A DNA stretch of 64,000 bases from Acinetobacter cumulans (GCF_003024525.3 NZ_CP035934.2:2852001-2916000); one strand, 5' to 3'; shown: positions 19,380-30,320, numbered from the stretch's first letter. Numbers and translations: made by a program. Notes: a model not told the origin generated them from the sequence alone.

Positions 19380-20150
19380 GTGCAAAGTATATTTATTAGT
19401 GGGGCAGCACAAGGCATTGGTGCAGCAACCGCACAATTATTTTATCAACAGGGCTATAAAGTCGGTATTTACGACATTAACGTCGTACAAGCTCAACAAC
19501 TGGCTCAGCAACTTGGCCCCCATGCCAAAGCAGGCTTACTCGATGTCAGCAATGCTCAACACTGGGAAAATGCGCTCGCAGAATTTAGCACTTGGGCAGG
19601 TGAGCTCAATATCTTGGTCAATAATGCAGGAATTCTCTACTCTGGCCCCTTTGAAGAGACTGAACTCAGTGCTCACCTTAAAACCGTCGACATTAATATT
19701 AAGGGCGTTTTGACGGGTTGCTATTTAGCATTGCCCTATTTACGCCAAGCATCTTTTGCACGTGTGATTAATCTATCTTCTGCTTCTGCCATTTATGGTC
19801 AACCCGATTTAGTCAGCTATGCCGCATCTAAATTTGCAGTCCGAGGCCTGACCGAGGGTCTAGATATTGAATGGCAAAAATACGGGATTCGCGTGTTCGA
19901 TATTATGCCTTTATTTGTACAAACCAATATGGTGAAAAACATGAATGCAGGGAGTATTCACAATATGGGGGTACACTTAAGTGCTACAGATGTTGCACGG
20001 CAAATACTACACACAGTCCAATTAAAAGATACGCCTTTTACCGTCACGCATCATACAGTTGGCCTAAAGGCCAAAGTCCTCATGACACTCTCCAATGTAA
20101 GCCCACAGTTTGTTAATCGAATGAGCAATCTTTGGATTAGCAAAAAATAG
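19380..20150 (+). CDS. short-chain dehydrogenase/reductase
   Basis: A 256-residue SDR with a Rossmann fold: 'GAAQGIGAAT' at 8-17 (NAD(P)-binding TGxxxGIG variant), NNAG at 81-84, the catalytic Ser in 'INLSSASAIYG' and Y147-x3-K151 in 'SYAASKFAVRGLTEGLDIEW'. The substrate is unknown. The start is probably the GTG at 19380, as AAGGAGA lies about 10 bp upstream and no ATG is suitably placed. It stands alone on the plus strand between two minus-strand groups. Confidence 0.85.
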   Translation: MQSIFISGAAQGIGAATAQLFYQQGYKVGIYDINVVQAQQLAQQLGPHAKAGLLDVSNAQHWENALAEFSTWAGELNILVNNAGILYSGPFEETELSAHLKTVDINIKGVLTGCYLALPYLRQASFARVINLSSASAIYGQPDLVSYAASKFAVRGLTEGLDIEWQKYGIRVFDIMPLFVQTNMVKNMNAGSIHNMGVHLSATDVARQILHTVQLKDTPFTVTHHTVGLKAKVLMTLSNVSPQFVNRMSNLWISKK

Positions 20151-20205
20151 TTAAGCAATCCACTGCACAGCATCTTGCACGTGATTCAGACTTCATTTAA
20201 ACAAA

Positions 20206-20844
20206 CTAAAGGTGCGAATGAACTGCAATCACGGGCAGGCGAAAACCCTGACAAGAACGTTCTGTACGCCAAGCCACACTAAGCATAGCTTTTCCAATCA
20301 CATAACATTGATAAGCAAACACCCCAAGTTCAGGATGACTACATATTCCACTGTTTTGTGTAGCATGAGCTTGTGTGTTCAGCTCATGTAAATTCAGGCG
20401 AATGCCGAGCCCTGATGCCTTTAATACAGCCTCTTTAATGGTCCAAACCTTAAACCAATATTCCGTATCCTCTGCTAAATCGCGCCAATGTTGTATTTCT
20501 TCGGGATGAAATGCGTGTTGAGCCAAAGCAGCAAAGCGCACAACACGATCAAGGTCTTCCACATCAACCCCCAAATCTGCCACACGATGGCTCGTGGCTA
20601 AGGCATAATGTTTTTGACTGTGACTATGATTAAAATAAAATTTCGGATGTTCAAGCAAATAAGGTTTGCCATATTCAGTCCGTGCAAAATCTGTATTTTG
20701 AATAGGTTGCTCAAGCACTGCTGATAAATAACGATTGCGCATTTCGGCTGTCATTACTTTGCGATGTTGTACTTGTTGCTGACGGTTCAGCTGTAAATCT
20801 GCTAATTGTACAATCTGCTGTAGATCAATCCGAATCTGCGCCAT
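20206..20844 (-). CDS. 4'-phosphopantetheinyl transferase, Sfp/EntD type
   Basis: Transfers phosphopantetheine from CoA to carrier-protein serines. A 212-residue protein from the ATG at 20844 (MAQIRIDLQQ, GAGGT upstream); an upstream start at 20877 adds 11 residues. 'DLGVDVEDLDR' carries the Mg-binding D-x-E/D pair and 'WFKVWTIKEAVLKASGLGI' the conserved (F/W)xxKE(A/S)xxK motif. 'KPYLLEHPKFYFNHSHSQ' matches the substrate-binding N-terminal part. No NRPS or PKS lies nearby, so the target carrier protein is elsewhere in the genome. Confidence 0.88.
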   Translation of the reverse strand: MAQIRIDLQQIVQLADLQLNRQQQVQHRKVMTAEMRNRYLSAVLEQPIQNTDFARTEYGKPYLLEHPKFYFNHSHSQKHYALATSHRVADLGVDVEDLDRVVRFAALAQHAFHPEEIQHWRDLAEDTEYWFKVWTIKEAVLKASGLGIRLNLHELNTQAHATQNSGICSHPELGVFAYQCYVIGKAMLSVAWRTERSCQGFRLPVIAVHSHL

Positions 20845-20912
20845 CAAGCTGACCTCAATTTCATGTGTGTAAACCAATTTAACTCACCAATCTCTAGTCT
20901 AGCCCAAAGCGC

Positions 20913-20939
20913 AAAAAGCCTGCAATTGCAGGCTTTTTG
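20913..20939 (-). terminator. terminator after der
   Basis: A perfect stem AAAGCCTGCAA/TTGCAGGCTTT flanked by A/T runs lies 12 bp after the der stop. Confidence 0.85.
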
Positions 20940-20950
20940 AGATCAACGAA

Positions 20951-22360
20951 TTAACGTTTAAATTTCTTTTCAGCTTTCTTAAACTTCTGAACATAACGGC
21001 GTTTACGTGCCAAAGTACGTTCATCCACTTGAGATTTACGACCTTCAAATGGGTTTTCAGAGGTTTTAAATTCGATCTTCACTGGCGTACCTTCAAGCTT
21101 GTACACTTTACGGAACACGTTTTCTAAGTAACGACGGTAATCCGCAGGTGTTTTATCCACTTTGTTACCATGGATCACAATCGTTGGTGGGTTTTGACCG
21201 CCAATATGCGCATAACGCATTTTGATTGCACGACCTTGCACTTTCGGTGGATGGTGCGCATCTGTCGCATCATTCAAAATTTGGGTGATTTTTGCTGGTG
21301 AAACCTTCAAACGTGATGAATCATACGCACGGTGAATTGAAGGATAAAGATCGCCAACACCTGTACCATGCAAAGCAGAAATCAAATGAATTTTTGCCCA
21401 TGGAATAAAGTCAAAACGACGCTCAACATCAAGTTTACATTGCTTACGATCATATTCAGACATATTGTCCCATTTATTAATCGCAATCACCATCGCACGA
21501 CCCGCTTCAATGGCATAGCCAATCAAGTGTAAGTCTTGCTCAACAATCCCTTCACGCGCATCGACCACTACCACAATCACGTTGGCATCTTTCATCGCTT
21601 GTAAAGTTTTAACAATTGAGAACTTCTCAATCATTTCATCCACTTTACCTTTACGACGTACACCAGCAGTATCGATTAATGTGTATTTACGGCCATCACG
21701 TTCAAAAGGAATATAAATCGAGTCACGCGTTGTACCTGGTTGGTCAAATGCAACAACACGATCTTCACCCAATAAACGGTTTACTAGCGTAGATTTACCC
21801 ACGTTTGGACGACCAATGATCGCAAGGCGTAAGCCTGTATCTTTGTCGTGTGCTTCAGCATCTTCATCTTCAGGTACGTCTGTAAGGACTTCCTCAAGCA
21901 TTTGTTGTACGCCACGGCCATGGCTGGCTGCAACCTGCAAAGGCTCACCCATACCTAGCTTGTAAAATTCAACAAGTGCGGCTTCAGCATGTACACCATC
22001 AACTTTGTTAGCAACAAGATAAACTTTTTTACCTAATGTACGTAGCTCACGAGCAATCTGTTCATCAGATGCCAACAGTCCCGCACGAGCATCGACCACA
22101 AAAATGATCATATCTGCTTCGTTGATTGCAGTTTTTGACTGCTCAGCCATGTATGAGTCAATACCACCTTCATTTTCGCCAATACCACCAGTATCAACAA
22201 CAATGAATGATTTATTTTGATACGTTGCATCGCCATATTTACGGTCACGTGTAAGACCTGCAAAATCGGCAACAAGTGCATCACGGCTCTTAGTAATCTG
22301 GTTAAACAACGTTGATTTTCCGACGTTCGGACGACCAATGAGCGCAATTACGGGTTTCAT
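20951..22360 (-). CDS. der: ribosome biogenesis GTPase Der (EngA)
   Basis: A 469-residue double GTPase acting in 50S maturation. The first G domain has [12 protein letters not shown] at residue 8 on, DTGG, and NKVD; the second has [22 protein letters not shown] and NKWD. The C-terminal KH-like domain ([27 protein letters not shown]) and a very basic tail ([22 protein letters not shown]) follow. Length is standard. A hairpin terminator separates it from bamB, so it may have its own promoter in the 174-bp gap. Confidence 0.97.
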   Translation of the reverse strand: MKPVIALIGRPNVGKSTLFNQITKSRDALVADFAGLTRDRKYGDATYQNKSFIVVDTGGIGENEGGIDSYMAEQSKTAINEADMIIFVVDARAGLLASDEQIARELRTLGKKVYLVANKVDGVHAEAALVEFYKLGMGEPLQVAASHGRGVQQMLEEVLTDVPEDEDAEAHDKDTGLRLAIIGRPNVGKSTLVNRLLGEDRVVAFDQPGTTRDSIYIPFERDGRKYTLIDTAGVRRKGKVDEMIEKFSIVKTLQAMKDANVIVVVVDAREGIVEQDLHLIGYAIEAGRAMVIAINKWDNMSEYDRKQCKLDVERRFDFIPWAKIHLISALHGTGVGDLYPSIHRAYDSSRLKVSPAKITQILNDATDAHHPPKVQGRAIKMRYAHIGGQNPPTIVIHGNKVDKTPADYRRYLENVFRKVYKLEGTPVKIEFKTSENPFEGRKSQVDERTLARKRRYVQKFKKAEKKFKR

Positions 22361-22500
22361 AGATTAACCTTTATTCAAGATCAGCCAGCTAGGTCTGGTC
22401 TGAACATCAGAAAGTTTGGGAAGAATAAGAATTGGATTTAGGCCCAAAAATAAATAAAAACACGGGGTATTGAATAACAATCACCCCGCGTTCAAAAATA

Positions 22501-22531
22501 CGGTTGGCTTATTTTAGCATAAGCCAACGAA
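22501..22531 (-). terminator. terminator after bamB
   Basis: The perfect 10-bp stem GTTGGCTTAT/ATAAGCCAAC (22503-22512 and 22519-22528) is followed on the minus strand by CGTATTTTT. A second stem, CGGGGT...ACCCCG, lies at about 22461-22487 and may be part of the der leader. Confidence 0.75.
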
Positions 22532-22534
22532 AAA

Positions 22535-23683
22535 TTAACGGTTCTGCCAAATGCTCATTGCACCCTTACGCGTCGCAACAAATAATTGATTGTCGATTAC
22601 GCGTAAAGTACGGACATCACCGCTGGTTTTTGCACGGCCAATAATATTTCCTGTGCTCGGATCAATCAAGTGTAATACACCATCCAAATCACCCACCACA
22701 AGGTTTTGACCTAACATTACAGGGTTACTGAGTTTACGATTCAACAGCTGATCGTTTTCCCAAAGTTTATGACCTGTGGTAATTTCATAAGCCGTGATTT
22801 TGCCATCATTTTGCGCCACAAACACACCGTTACCTGAAACTTCTGGGCGCTGCGTACTGCTCGCATCTTCACTCCAAATCACTTGTTGGCTCACCATATC
22901 CATCACAGTCACTTGACCTTGATAGCTGGTTGTTACCAAAAATTGACCTGCAACTGTCGGCTCACCATCAATATCAACTAAACGCTGAATATCCGAACGG
23001 CCTTCCGTTACTGCCATACGACGTTGTAAACGCGGTGCGCCACTTAAAGCATCAATAGCATAAATATAAGCATTTGCTGAGGCAATCAATACATTTCGAG
23101 CATCCAGCGCGACAGGTGCTGCTTGGCCACGCAAACTAAACTGTACGTTTGGTAAGCTGTATGTCCACGCTTGTTTACCTGTATCAAGCTCATGCGCATA
23201 AACCGTACCATCGTTGGCTACGGTAATTACACGACCCGCATGAATCAACGACGGCGCAAGAATTGCACCAGACAATTGTGCTGTCCACTTTTGTTCGCCT
23301 GTCGCTTGATCCAAAGCAAACAATTGACCTTTCTGGTTACCCACAACAACAAGACCTTCGGCTGCTTCTACACCAGAACTCAAACCTTGTTTGCTGACAT
23401 TTTTCTGCCAAAGACGTTGTTTACCTTGATAAGCCTCAACTTCGCCCTTTGGATTAATGACATACACTACACCGTTGTTTGAATCCAAACGTAAACGTAA
23501 TGGGTCTGCTTCGCTGGTCGATGCAACACTGGTAGAAAATACAGAGCTCAGTGTTTGTGGATTGACTAATTTTGGTAAAGGATTTGGCTTTGGCTCTTCT
23601 ACCTTTGGACCTTTACTTGCACATCCGGTTAGTGCAAGTGTTAAAACTGTCAATGCACACGCAAATTTGTATTTTCTATTCAT
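22535..23683 (-). CDS. bamB: outer membrane assembly lipoprotein BamB
   Basis: A component of the BAM complex that inserts beta-barrel outer-membrane proteins. 382 residues; signal peptide with lipobox LALTGC, lipidated Cys at residue 21. The rest is a beta-propeller of PQQ-like repeats ('VVVGNQKGQLFALDQATGEQKWTAQLSGA', 'ISANAYIYAIDALSGAP', 'GDLDGVLHLIDPSTGNIIG'). The start overlaps the yfgM stop by four bases (ATGA). The yfgM-bamB-der order is conserved in gammaproteobacteria. Confidence 0.95.
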   Translation of the reverse strand: MNRKYKFACALTVLTLALTGCASKGPKVEEPKPNPLPKLVNPQTLSSVFSTSVASTSEADPLRLRLDSNNGVVYVINPKGEVEAYQGKQRLWQKNVSKQGLSSGVEAAEGLVVVGNQKGQLFALDQATGEQKWTAQLSGAILAPSLIHAGRVITVANDGTVYAHELDTGKQAWTYSLPNVQFSLRGQAAPVALDARNVLIASANAYIYAIDALSGAPRLQRRMAVTEGRSDIQRLVDIDGEPTVAGQFLVTTSYQGQVTVMDMVSQQVIWSEDASSTQRPEVSGNGVFVAQNDGKITAYEITTGHKLWENDQLLNRKLSNPVMLGQNLVVGDLDGVLHLIDPSTGNIIGRAKTSGDVRTLRVIDNQLFVATRKGAMSIWQNR

Positions 23684-24378
23684 TCAGCTTCTTCCACATG
23701 TGTATCTAATATCGGGCGTTCAATTTCTGGATCATCAACTAAAACGCCTACACTTTCGAGTTTAATTTGTAAAATTTGGCGTTCTTCTTTACGTTCTACC
23801 AACGCATCCCATGCACTTTGATATACTTTTTTAGCATTTTCAATATCATTTTTTGCAACATACACATCACCACGCGCTTCATCAGCTGTTGCTTTAAAGG
23901 CAGGATCAGTCACAGCTACTAAGGTTTTTAAGGCCTCATCATATTTCTTCTGTGCCAATTGTGCATAAGCCAAACGTAATTTCACGACTTGTACTAAGCC
24001 TTGATCATCTACTTTTGAGTTTTCAACTTTTTTCAATGCTTTTTCAGCACTTGCATAGTCTGACTTATCATAAGCCAATTTCGCCATCAGCAATTGTGCT
24101 TGAATTGCCTGAGCTGAGTCAGGTGCATCTTTTACAATTTTATCTGCAGATGTCGACAGTTGAGTAAATGCATCACCCTGTGCAGACTGCGCATCACCAA
24201 TCAATTGTTGCACTCTGGCTGTTTCCACTTGGGACTCAGCCAGATTTTTCTTCTGCCAATATTCCCAACCGAAAAAGGCAATCAACGCAATTAAAATCCC
24301 GCTAATAATGGCAGAACCATACTTCTTAGAGAATGATTTCAAGTTATCAAGCTGTTCATCATCACTTAATGCGCTCAT
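23680..24378 (-). CDS. yfgM: YfgM-family ancillary translocon protein (TPR)
   Basis: A 232-residue inner-membrane protein with a cytosolic N-terminus, one TM segment at about 21-42 (GSAIISGILIALIAFFGWEYW) and a periplasmic TPR-like region (SAQAIQAQLLMAKLAYDKSDYASAEKALKKV). In E. coli YfgM associates with SecYEG and PpiD and helps periplasmic chaperone hand-over. It overlaps bamB and lies 29 bp after hisS. Confidence 0.88.
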   Translation of the reverse strand: MSALSDDEQLDNLKSFSKKYGSAIISGILIALIAFFGWEYWQKKNLAESQVETARVQQLIGDAQSAQGDAFTQLSTSADKIVKDAPDSAQAIQAQLLMAKLAYDKSDYASAEKALKKVENSKVDDQGLVQVVKLRLAYAQLAQKKYDEALKTLVAVTDPAFKATADEARGDVYVAKNDIENAKKVYQSAWDALVERKEERQILQIKLESVGVLVDDPEIERPILDTHVEEAE

Positions 24379-24407
24379 GTGATTCCCTTTTCCTTATCTG
24401 TTATGGC

Positions 24408-25703
24408 TTATTTTGAAGAAATTTGTTCGATAATAAATGGCACAATGGCTGAAACAGCAACTTCTGTTTGTGTCGCTGTTGCAAGCTCTTTCACCAATAA
24501 TTGCTGAGCATCCCACTCTCGTTCACCCAGAATCACAGCGAAAATTGCACCCGATTGATCGGCTTTTTTCATTTGTGATTTCATTGAACCCTGTGAGCCT
24601 ACTTTGAAGCGAATCGCCGATGTCGCAGCATCTAATTGGTCACGAATTTGCTCTGCAAGCACCAATGCTTTAGATTGATATGCAGGTTCAGAAACCAAAA
24701 ATACTTCACAATCACGGACTGGTGTATTGTCTTCAACTTGTTCAAGAAGAAGCAATAAGCGCTCCATACCCATTGCAAAACCGACTGCTGGTACAGATTG
24801 ATCTGGCTTGCCTTTCAACTGCCCAACTAGACCATCATAACGACCGCCTGCACACACTGTACCCTGTGAACCCAAATGCGTTGTAGTCCATTCAAATACA
24901 GTTTTGTTGTAGTAGTCTAAACCACGCACCAATTTTTGGTTAATCACAAAGCTTATACCAGCATCTGTTAAATACTGCTGTAACTGTGCAAAATGAGCCA
25001 AAGTTTCTTCACCCATAAAGTCATGAAGTTTTGGTGCATTTTCAAGAATGCTTTGTGTTTTTGCATCTTTAGAATCTAAAATACGAAGCGGATTGGTAGT
25101 CAAACGACGCTGTGAATCTTCATCTAAATCTGCTTTGTGTGCTTGAAGAAATTCAACTAAGGCTGCACGGTAGTTTGCACGTTCATCAGACTCACCCAAA
25201 GTGTTGAGTTCAAGTTGAACTTTATCTGCAACACCCATACGCTTCCAAAGACGCGCTGTCATAAGAATCAATTCAGCATCTTGATCTGGCGTTGAAACAC
25301 CAAAAGTTTCTACACCAAATTGGTGGAATTGACGATAGCGACCTTTTTGTGGTTTTTCATAACGAAACATCGGGCCGACATACCACACTTTTGGCGTTGC
25401 ACCACGCAGTAGGTTATGTTCTAGCATTGCACGCACACAGCCTGCGGTCCCTTCAGGGCGCAAGGTTAAAGACTCAGGTGGCTGACCTTTGTCTAAAAAA
25501 GTGTACATTTCTTTTTCAACAATATCTGTTGCATCGCCAATTGAACGCTTAAACAAATTGGTTTGCTCAACGATAGGCAAACGAATTTGTTGATAACCGT
25601 ATGCATCCATTAATGATGCTAAATGCTGTTCTAAACGTCTCCACGCAGGAGTTTGCGTTGGGAGAATATCGTTAAAACCTTTAATTGCTACAATTGAACT
25701 CAT
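24408..25703 (-). CDS. hisS: histidyl-tRNA synthetase
   Basis: A class II synthetase of 431 residues. Motif 2 reads '[23 protein letters not shown]', the histidine-specific motifs '[15 protein letters not shown]' and '[11 protein letters not shown]' follow, motif 3 is '[15 protein letters not shown]', and the C-terminal anticodon-binding domain starts near '[11 protein letters not shown]'. Length and neighbours (ispG, yfgM) are as expected. Confidence 0.97.
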   Translation of the reverse strand: MSSIVAIKGFNDILPTQTPAWRRLEQHLASLMDAYGYQQIRLPIVEQTNLFKRSIGDATDIVEKEMYTFLDKGQPPESLTLRPEGTAGCVRAMLEHNLLRGATPKVWYVGPMFRYEKPQKGRYRQFHQFGVETFGVSTPDQDAELILMTARLWKRMGVADKVQLELNTLGESDERANYRAALVEFLQAHKADLDEDSQRRLTTNPLRILDSKDAKTQSILENAPKLHDFMGEETLAHFAQLQQYLTDAGISFVINQKLVRGLDYYNKTVFEWTTTHLGSQGTVCAGGRYDGLVGQLKGKPDQSVPAVGFAMGMERLLLLLEQVEDNTPVRDCEVFLVSEPAYQSKALVLAEQIRDQLDAATSAIRFKVGSQGSMKSQMKKADQSGAIFAVILGEREWDAQQLLVKELATATQTEVAVSAIVPFIIEQISSK

Positions 25704-25706
25704 GAC

Positions 25707-26825
25707 CTACTCAGAACTGGTGCGAATGATTTCTTTAGATTTCGCTTCTTCAAGCGCTAAAACACGTTGACGAACCATCGCTTCAATTTCGTCAACCAAT
25801 TGATTGGTGTCGATTAAATGACTCTTTTCGCCATTACGATACACCAGTGAACGCGGACTTGCACCCACCACGCCAATATCAGCTTCTTTAGCTTCACCAG
25901 GGCCATTAACTTTACAGCCAATCACCGAGACATCCATTGGCGTACGTACATCTTCAAGGCGTTCTTCTAAAGCTTGCATCACAGAAATGACATTAAACTC
26001 CTGACGCGAACAACTCGGGCACGCAATAAAATTAATGCCATTTGAACGTAAGCCCAGTGATTTTAAAATATCAAAACCAATTTTTACTTCTTCTTCAGGC
26101 TCGGCTGCCAATGAAATACGCATCGTGTCACCGATGCCTTCCATAAGTAAACCGCCCAATGCAATCGCTGACTTGACTGAACCTGTGCGGTAGATTCCCG
26201 CCTCAGTCACACCCAAATGAAGTGGATTATCAATTTGTTGTGATAACAAACGATAAGCATCCATAGTTAAAAATACATTCGATGCTTTGACCGACACTTT
26301 AAATTCATGAAAATTTAAGCGGTCTAAAATATCAATATGGCGCATTGCAGATTCAAGCAAAGCTTGGCCTGTAGGCTCACCATATTTTTTTTGAATATCT
26401 TTTTCGAGTGAACCTGCATTCACCCCAATACGCATAGAAATATCGTGATGACGTGCTGCGGCCACCACTTCACGAATTTTTGCTTCCGAGCCAATATTAC
26501 CCGGATTAATACGGAGGCAATCTGCGCCAAAGTCGGCAACTGCCAAGGCAATTTTATAGTCAAAGTGAATATCGGCAACCAATGGCACATTCACTTGTTT
26601 ACGAATTTCACCAAAAGCTGCTGCCGCTTCCATGCTCGGCACAGAAACACGCATGATATCTGCACCCGCATCTACACAGCGCTGAATTTGTGCAACTGTT
26701 GCATCTACATCACAGGTTTCAGTATTGGTCATGCTTTGAATACTGATTGGTGCGTCACCACCTACATACACCGAACCGACACGAATTTTACGAGTTGGAC
26801 GGCGCTTAATCGGATTTTCAATCAT
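25707..26825 (-). CDS. ispG: 4-hydroxy-3-methylbut-2-enyl diphosphate synthase
   Basis: The penultimate enzyme of the MEP isoprenoid pathway, a [4Fe-4S] protein that converts MEcPP to HMBPP. 372 residues; N-terminal TIM barrel ([32 protein letters not shown]) and C-terminal cluster domain with CPSC and '[19 protein letters not shown]'. It lies 3 bp upstream of hisS and 24 bp after rodZ. Confidence 0.97.
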   Translation of the reverse strand: MIENPIKRRPTRKIRVGSVYVGGDAPISIQSMTNTETCDVDATVAQIQRCVDAGADIMRVSVPSMEAAAAFGEIRKQVNVPLVADIHFDYKIALAVADFGADCLRINPGNIGSEAKIREVVAAARHHDISMRIGVNAGSLEKDIQKKYGEPTGQALLESAMRHIDILDRLNFHEFKVSVKASNVFLTMDAYRLLSQQIDNPLHLGVTEAGIYRTGSVKSAIALGGLLMEGIGDTMRISLAAEPEEEVKIGFDILKSLGLRSNGINFIACPSCSRQEFNVISVMQALEERLEDVRTPMDVSVIGCKVNGPGEAKEADIGVVGASPRSLVYRNGEKSHLIDTNQLVDEIEAMVRQRVLALEEAKSKEIIRTSSE

Positions 26826-26849
26826 TGTTCGAATCTGCTCTGTTATGCC

Positions 26850-27638
26850 TTAACGAGATAAACGGAAGTCTGCTCGACCATTTACGGTATACGGCGACAA
26901 TGAAATATTTTCATTATTGAGGCTTAGTGTCACGGCTTCTGCATCATCTAAACGAATTTGGAATGGTGATTCACCATGTAAAGTTAATGTCGTAGCTTGG
27001 CGACCCGTCGCCAGCACTTTACCCGTCGCATCAACAATATTCACTGAGGTTGGACGACTAAAATTCAATTCTAATTGCTCGCCAGATACAGCCGATGAAC
27101 CATCCATATTAATGACTTCTACGTCAGAAGTTTTAACTGGTGCACCTTCATTATCAGAAGATGTAGATGACATATTTTGTACAGCCATCACGATTGCCGC
27201 CAACACCACCAATACTACAATAGCCAACGCACCACGTTTCAACCACTTACGATTACGATCGCGGTTAGAACCTGGCAATTTGCCCATAATTTTAATTGGA
27301 GAGTTATTTAAAGCATGATTTGGCAAGAGGCCCGTATCATTGGCATAAATTTCATCAAAACGCTGAATGATATTGGTCGCATCAACTTTTAAAAATTTTG
27401 CGTAGGTACGGTAATAACCTTTAATAAAGGTTGCTTCAGGTAATGACTTATAGTCATCCTGCTCCAATGCCATCAATGTCTTTACAGGAATGTTTAACTC
27501 CTGCGCAACTTCATCTAAATCACGTTTTTGCGTGACACGAATCTGGCGTAGGTACTCACCTGGACGCTGAACATTTCCTAACGCATTTGGGGCTACGCTC
27601 GAGTTATTCGATTGCGGTGAATTAGGATTTATTTCCAT
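26850..27638 (-). CDS. rodZ: RodZ-family cytoskeletal/HTH membrane protein
   Basis: A 262-residue single-pass protein. Cytosolic N-terminal HTH (GEYLRQIRVTQKRDLDEVAQELNIPVKTLMALE, about 27-60), a basic stretch, a TM helix at about 133-152 (GALAIVVLVVLAAIVMAVQ), and a periplasmic beta-domain with the DUF4115-type core (ELNFSRPTSVNIVDATGKVLATG). RodZ links MreB to the cell-wall elongation machinery in rods; in coccobacilli its importance is less clear. Start overlaps the pilF stop by 10 bp. Confidence 0.92.
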   Translation of the reverse strand: MEINPNSPQSNNSSVAPNALGNVQRPGEYLRQIRVTQKRDLDEVAQELNIPVKTLMALEQDDYKSLPEATFIKGYYRTYAKFLKVDATNIIQRFDEIYANDTGLLPNHALNNSPIKIMGKLPGSNRDRNRKWLKRGALAIVVLVVLAAIVMAVQNMSSTSSDNEGAPVKTSDVEVINMDGSSAVSGEQLELNFSRPTSVNIVDATGKVLATGRQATTLTLHGESPFQIRLDDAEAVTLSLNNENISLSPYTVNGRADFRLSR

Positions 27639-28453
27639 ACGGCCTCAGTACTGTACTGTAATTGCAAATAACGTTGGTATTCTGGACTTTCCGGGAATAA
27701 AGCACGTAGCTGGTTCACTAAAACCTGCTGACCAATGTTGTCTTTATTCGCATGCGCGGTACGAATACCAATCCAAAGCGCACGTGCACTTTGGTTGTTC
27801 TGACCTACTGTACGCACAAATTGTTCATACATTTGTGTCGCATCAGCAGTCTGCTGGTTCAAATAAAAAATTTCTGCCAACTCTAACATCGAAACATAAG
27901 AATCACGATTAGCTTGCAAGGCTTGCTTGAATGTTTTTTCAGCACTCGCAACATTACCTAATTTAAGGTAAATACGCCCTGCATTTTCCAGCGCTCTTGC
28001 ACGCTGATCATACCCCAATGTAGAACCGGCGATATTCAACTGTTCAAGCGCATCATTATAGCGTTCAAGTTGATATAAATACGTACCATAGTTGTTACGT
28101 ACTTGCGCATTTTTAGGCTCAGATGATATGGCGCGTTTAAAATAACCATCCGCTTTTTGAATATTGGCTTTACTTCCTTCTTGCTGTAAAAGCACACCCA
28201 TCATCATATTTGCTTGTGCATCACGGCTATTTGCTTCTAAGGCTTGGTCAAGCTCACGTTTTGCCGAGTCGAGATCGCCATTTTTAATATATTCAGCAGC
28301 CATTTGAGTTCTTACTTTTGCTGCTTTTTCTGGGTCCTTTTTGACTACCCCACCACTTGCACTATGAATACCCGTAGTTTGACACCCTACCATTGCACTC
28401 AACGCAATACATAGTGATGAAATTAAAGCAATTTTATAAGTCGACTTTCTCAA
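27629..28453 (-). CDS. pilF: type IV pilus biogenesis/stability lipoprotein PilF (PilW)
   Basis: An outer-membrane lipoprotein that guides assembly of the PilQ secretin. 274 residues; lipobox near ALSAMVGC with Cys 24, followed by about six TPR units (AAEYIKNGDLDSAKRELDQALEAN, AQVRNNYGTYLYQLERYNDALEQL, ALENAGRIYLKLGNVASAEKTFKQAL). The rlmN-pilF-rodZ-ispG order is conserved. Together with comEA it points to a competence and twitching lifestyle. Confidence 0.92.
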   Translation of the reverse strand: MRKSTYKIALISSLCIALSAMVGCQTTGIHSASGGVVKKDPEKAAKVRTQMAAEYIKNGDLDSAKRELDQALEANSRDAQANMMMGVLLQQEGSKANIQKADGYFKRAISSEPKNAQVRNNYGTYLYQLERYNDALEQLNIAGSTLGYDQRARALENAGRIYLKLGNVASAEKTFKQALQANRDSYVSMLELAEIFYLNQQTADATQMYEQFVRTVGQNNQSARALWIGIRTAHANKDNIGQQVLVNQLRALFPESPEYQRYLQLQYSTEAVWK

Positions 28454-28468
28454 TTGGCTGCCTCTTTG

Positions 28469-29704
28469 TTATCCTTGCGAGCGCAGAATCTCATTCTTTG
28501 CCGCAACTTTCTTTTTCCATTGCTCCGCACGACGAGTACGGTCTGCAACTTGCCCCACAAGTTGTCCACACGCAGCATCAATATCATCGCCACGTGTCTG
28601 ACGAATCGTACACACAAATCCAGCATCAGACAAAGTTTTTTGGAAAGAAATAATGCGGTTACGACTTGAGCGACCATACGGCGCATGCGGGAAAGGGTTA
28701 AATGGAATTAAATTAATTTTACTCGGCAGATTTTTGAGTAATTTAATCATTTGTTGCGCATGCTCTGGATGGTCATTTACACCATCTAACATGACATATT
28801 CAATCGTCACGTGTTTACGTGAACTTTCGTTGCCATCTTTAGCAATATAACGCTGACATGCTGCAATCAATTGTTCTAGTGGATATTTTTTATTGATTGG
28901 CACCAGTTCGTTACGAAGCTCATCGTTTGGTGCATGCAATGAAATCGCCAATGCGACATCAATATCTTTCACCATCTGATCGATTTTAGGCACAACACCC
29001 GAAGTTGATAAAGTCACGCGACGCTTTGACATGCCATAAGCAAAGTCATCCAACATGGTACGCATAGAATTCAGCACTGCATCGTAGTTAAGGAGTGGTT
29101 CGCCCATCCCCATCATTACGACGTTCGTTACCGAACGCTCACGCTCAAGAACAGGCACATCTTCCATATAAGAATAGTTTGCCATCCATAGCTGACCAAT
29201 GATTTCAGCCTGATTTAAATCACGCTGGAAGCCTTGTTTACCTGTAGAACAGAATGAGCAATCTAGTGCACAGCCGACTTGTGAAGAAATACACAATGTA
29301 CGGCGTAAACCACTACGGTGTTCAGCAGGAATGAGAACAGTTTCAACTAAAGAACCTGCACCCTCACCCACGCGGAATACCCACTTACGGGTACCATCTT
29401 TAGAATAGTTTTTATGCACCACTTCTGGCGCTTTAATTTCAGCAATTTTTTCTAGTTTTTCACGCAATTTGCCTGAAATATTGGTCATTTCAGCAAAATC
29501 AGTCACAAAAAATTGGTGCATCCACTTCATCACCTGCCCAGCACGGAACTTCCTCTCCCCCATATCTTCGAAGAATTTTTCCATTTGTGGACGTGACATG
29601 CCAAGTAGATTCACTTTTTCCACAGACTTTTGCTGCGTTGGAGCGGATGGAGATTGTTGCTGTGCATCAGAAACAGCTGATGTAGCGACTACTTCAGTAC
29701 TCAT
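28469..29704 (-). CDS. rlmN: dual-specificity RNA methyltransferase RlmN
   Basis: A radical-SAM enzyme that methylates C2 of A2503 in 23S rRNA and A37 in some tRNAs. 411 residues. The CxxxCxxC cluster is in '[18 protein letters not shown]'; '[13 protein letters not shown]', '[10 protein letters not shown]' and '[10 protein letters not shown]' follow, with the mechanistic cysteine near '[20 protein letters not shown]'. The N-terminal ~30 residues are Ala/Gln/Ser-rich. It heads the minus-strand cluster down to bamB. Confidence 0.96.
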   Translation of the reverse strand: MSTEVVATSAVSDAQQQSPSAPTQQKSVEKVNLLGMSRPQMEKFFEDMGERKFRAGQVMKWMHQFFVTDFAEMTNISGKLREKLEKIAEIKAPEVVHKNYSKDGTRKWVFRVGEGAGSLVETVLIPAEHRSGLRRTLCISSQVGCALDCSFCSTGKQGFQRDLNQAEIIGQLWMANYSYMEDVPVLERERSVTNVVMMGMGEPLLNYDAVLNSMRTMLDDFAYGMSKRRVTLSTSGVVPKIDQMVKDIDVALAISLHAPNDELRNELVPINKKYPLEQLIAACQRYIAKDGNESSRKHVTIEYVMLDGVNDHPEHAQQMIKLLKNLPSKINLIPFNPFPHAPYGRSSRNRIISFQKTLSDAGFVCTIRQTRGDDIDAACGQLVGQVADRTRRAEQWKKKVAAKNEILRSQG

Positions 29705-29776
29705 GTGTAATTACCTAAACCATGTCTAAAGATGAAAGGAGAAGCTCAATAAGTGAGCAAAGGATTATTCAGGGAA

Positions 29777-29816
29777 TAAAAAAACCAGATAAGTATAATA
29801 ACACTTATCTGGTTTG
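29777..29816 (-). terminator. terminator after ndk
   Basis: Stem AAACCAGATAAGT/ACTTATCTGGTTT with an 8-base loop and flanking A/T runs, 12 bp beyond the ndk stop; the only gap before rlmN follows. Confidence 0.85.
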
Positions 29817-29827
29817 AATACTTCGAA

Positions 29828-30259
29828 TTAACGAGTACGTGGAGCAATCTCAGTTTGAGCGAAGAAGTAGTTAACTTCACGATCAGCAGATGCTACAGAG
29901 TCAGAACCGTGAGCAGCGTTTTCGTCGATGCTTACAGCGAAGTCAGCGCGGATTGTACCTGGAGCAGCTTCTTTAGGGTTAGTCGCGCCAAGGATTTCGC
30001 GGTGAGCAAGAACTGCGTTTTCGCCTTCAAGAACAGAAACAACAACTGGACCAGAAGTCATGAATGCAACTAGGTCAGCAAAGAAACCACGTTCTTTGTG
30101 CTCAGCGTAGAAGCCTTCAGCTTCAGCTTGAGTCAAGTGTTTCATTTTAGTTGCAACGATTTGAAGACCAGCTTTCTCGAAACGAGCAAAGATGTCACCG
30201 ATGTTGTTTTTAGCAACTGCGTCTGGTTTAACGATAGATAAAGTACGTTCGATAGCCAT
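29828..30259 (-). CDS. ndk: nucleoside diphosphate kinase
   Basis: Balances NTP and dNTP pools by transferring the gamma phosphate via a phosphohistidine. 143 residues: '[14 protein letters not shown]' at the start, active-site His in '[22 protein letters not shown]'. AAGGAG lies upstream of the ATG. It has a TATAAT -10 within a palindrome and its own terminator, so it is likely expressed as a single gene at high level. Confidence 0.97.
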   Translation of the reverse strand: MAIERTLSIVKPDAVAKNNIGDIFARFEKAGLQIVATKMKHLTQAEAEGFYAEHKERGFFADLVAFMTSGPVVVSVLEGENAVLAHREILGATNPKEAAPGTIRADFAVSIDENAAHGSDSVASADREVNYFFAQTEIAPRTR

Positions 30260-30299
30260 GGTAGGCTCCTTAAGTCATAATGTTGACAGGAAAATTTGG

Positions 30300-30320
30300 C
30301 GCATTATACCGAATAATGCG
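30300..30320 (-). promoter_or_regulatory. ndk promoter -10 within a perfect palindrome
   Basis: The inverted repeat CGCATTAT-5-ATAATGCG (30300-30307 and 30313-30320) overlaps TATAAT (30303-30308, minus strand), 45 bp upstream of the ndk start. The -35 at 17-bp spacing is a poor match. The dyad could be an operator or only a transcript hairpin. Confidence 0.45.
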
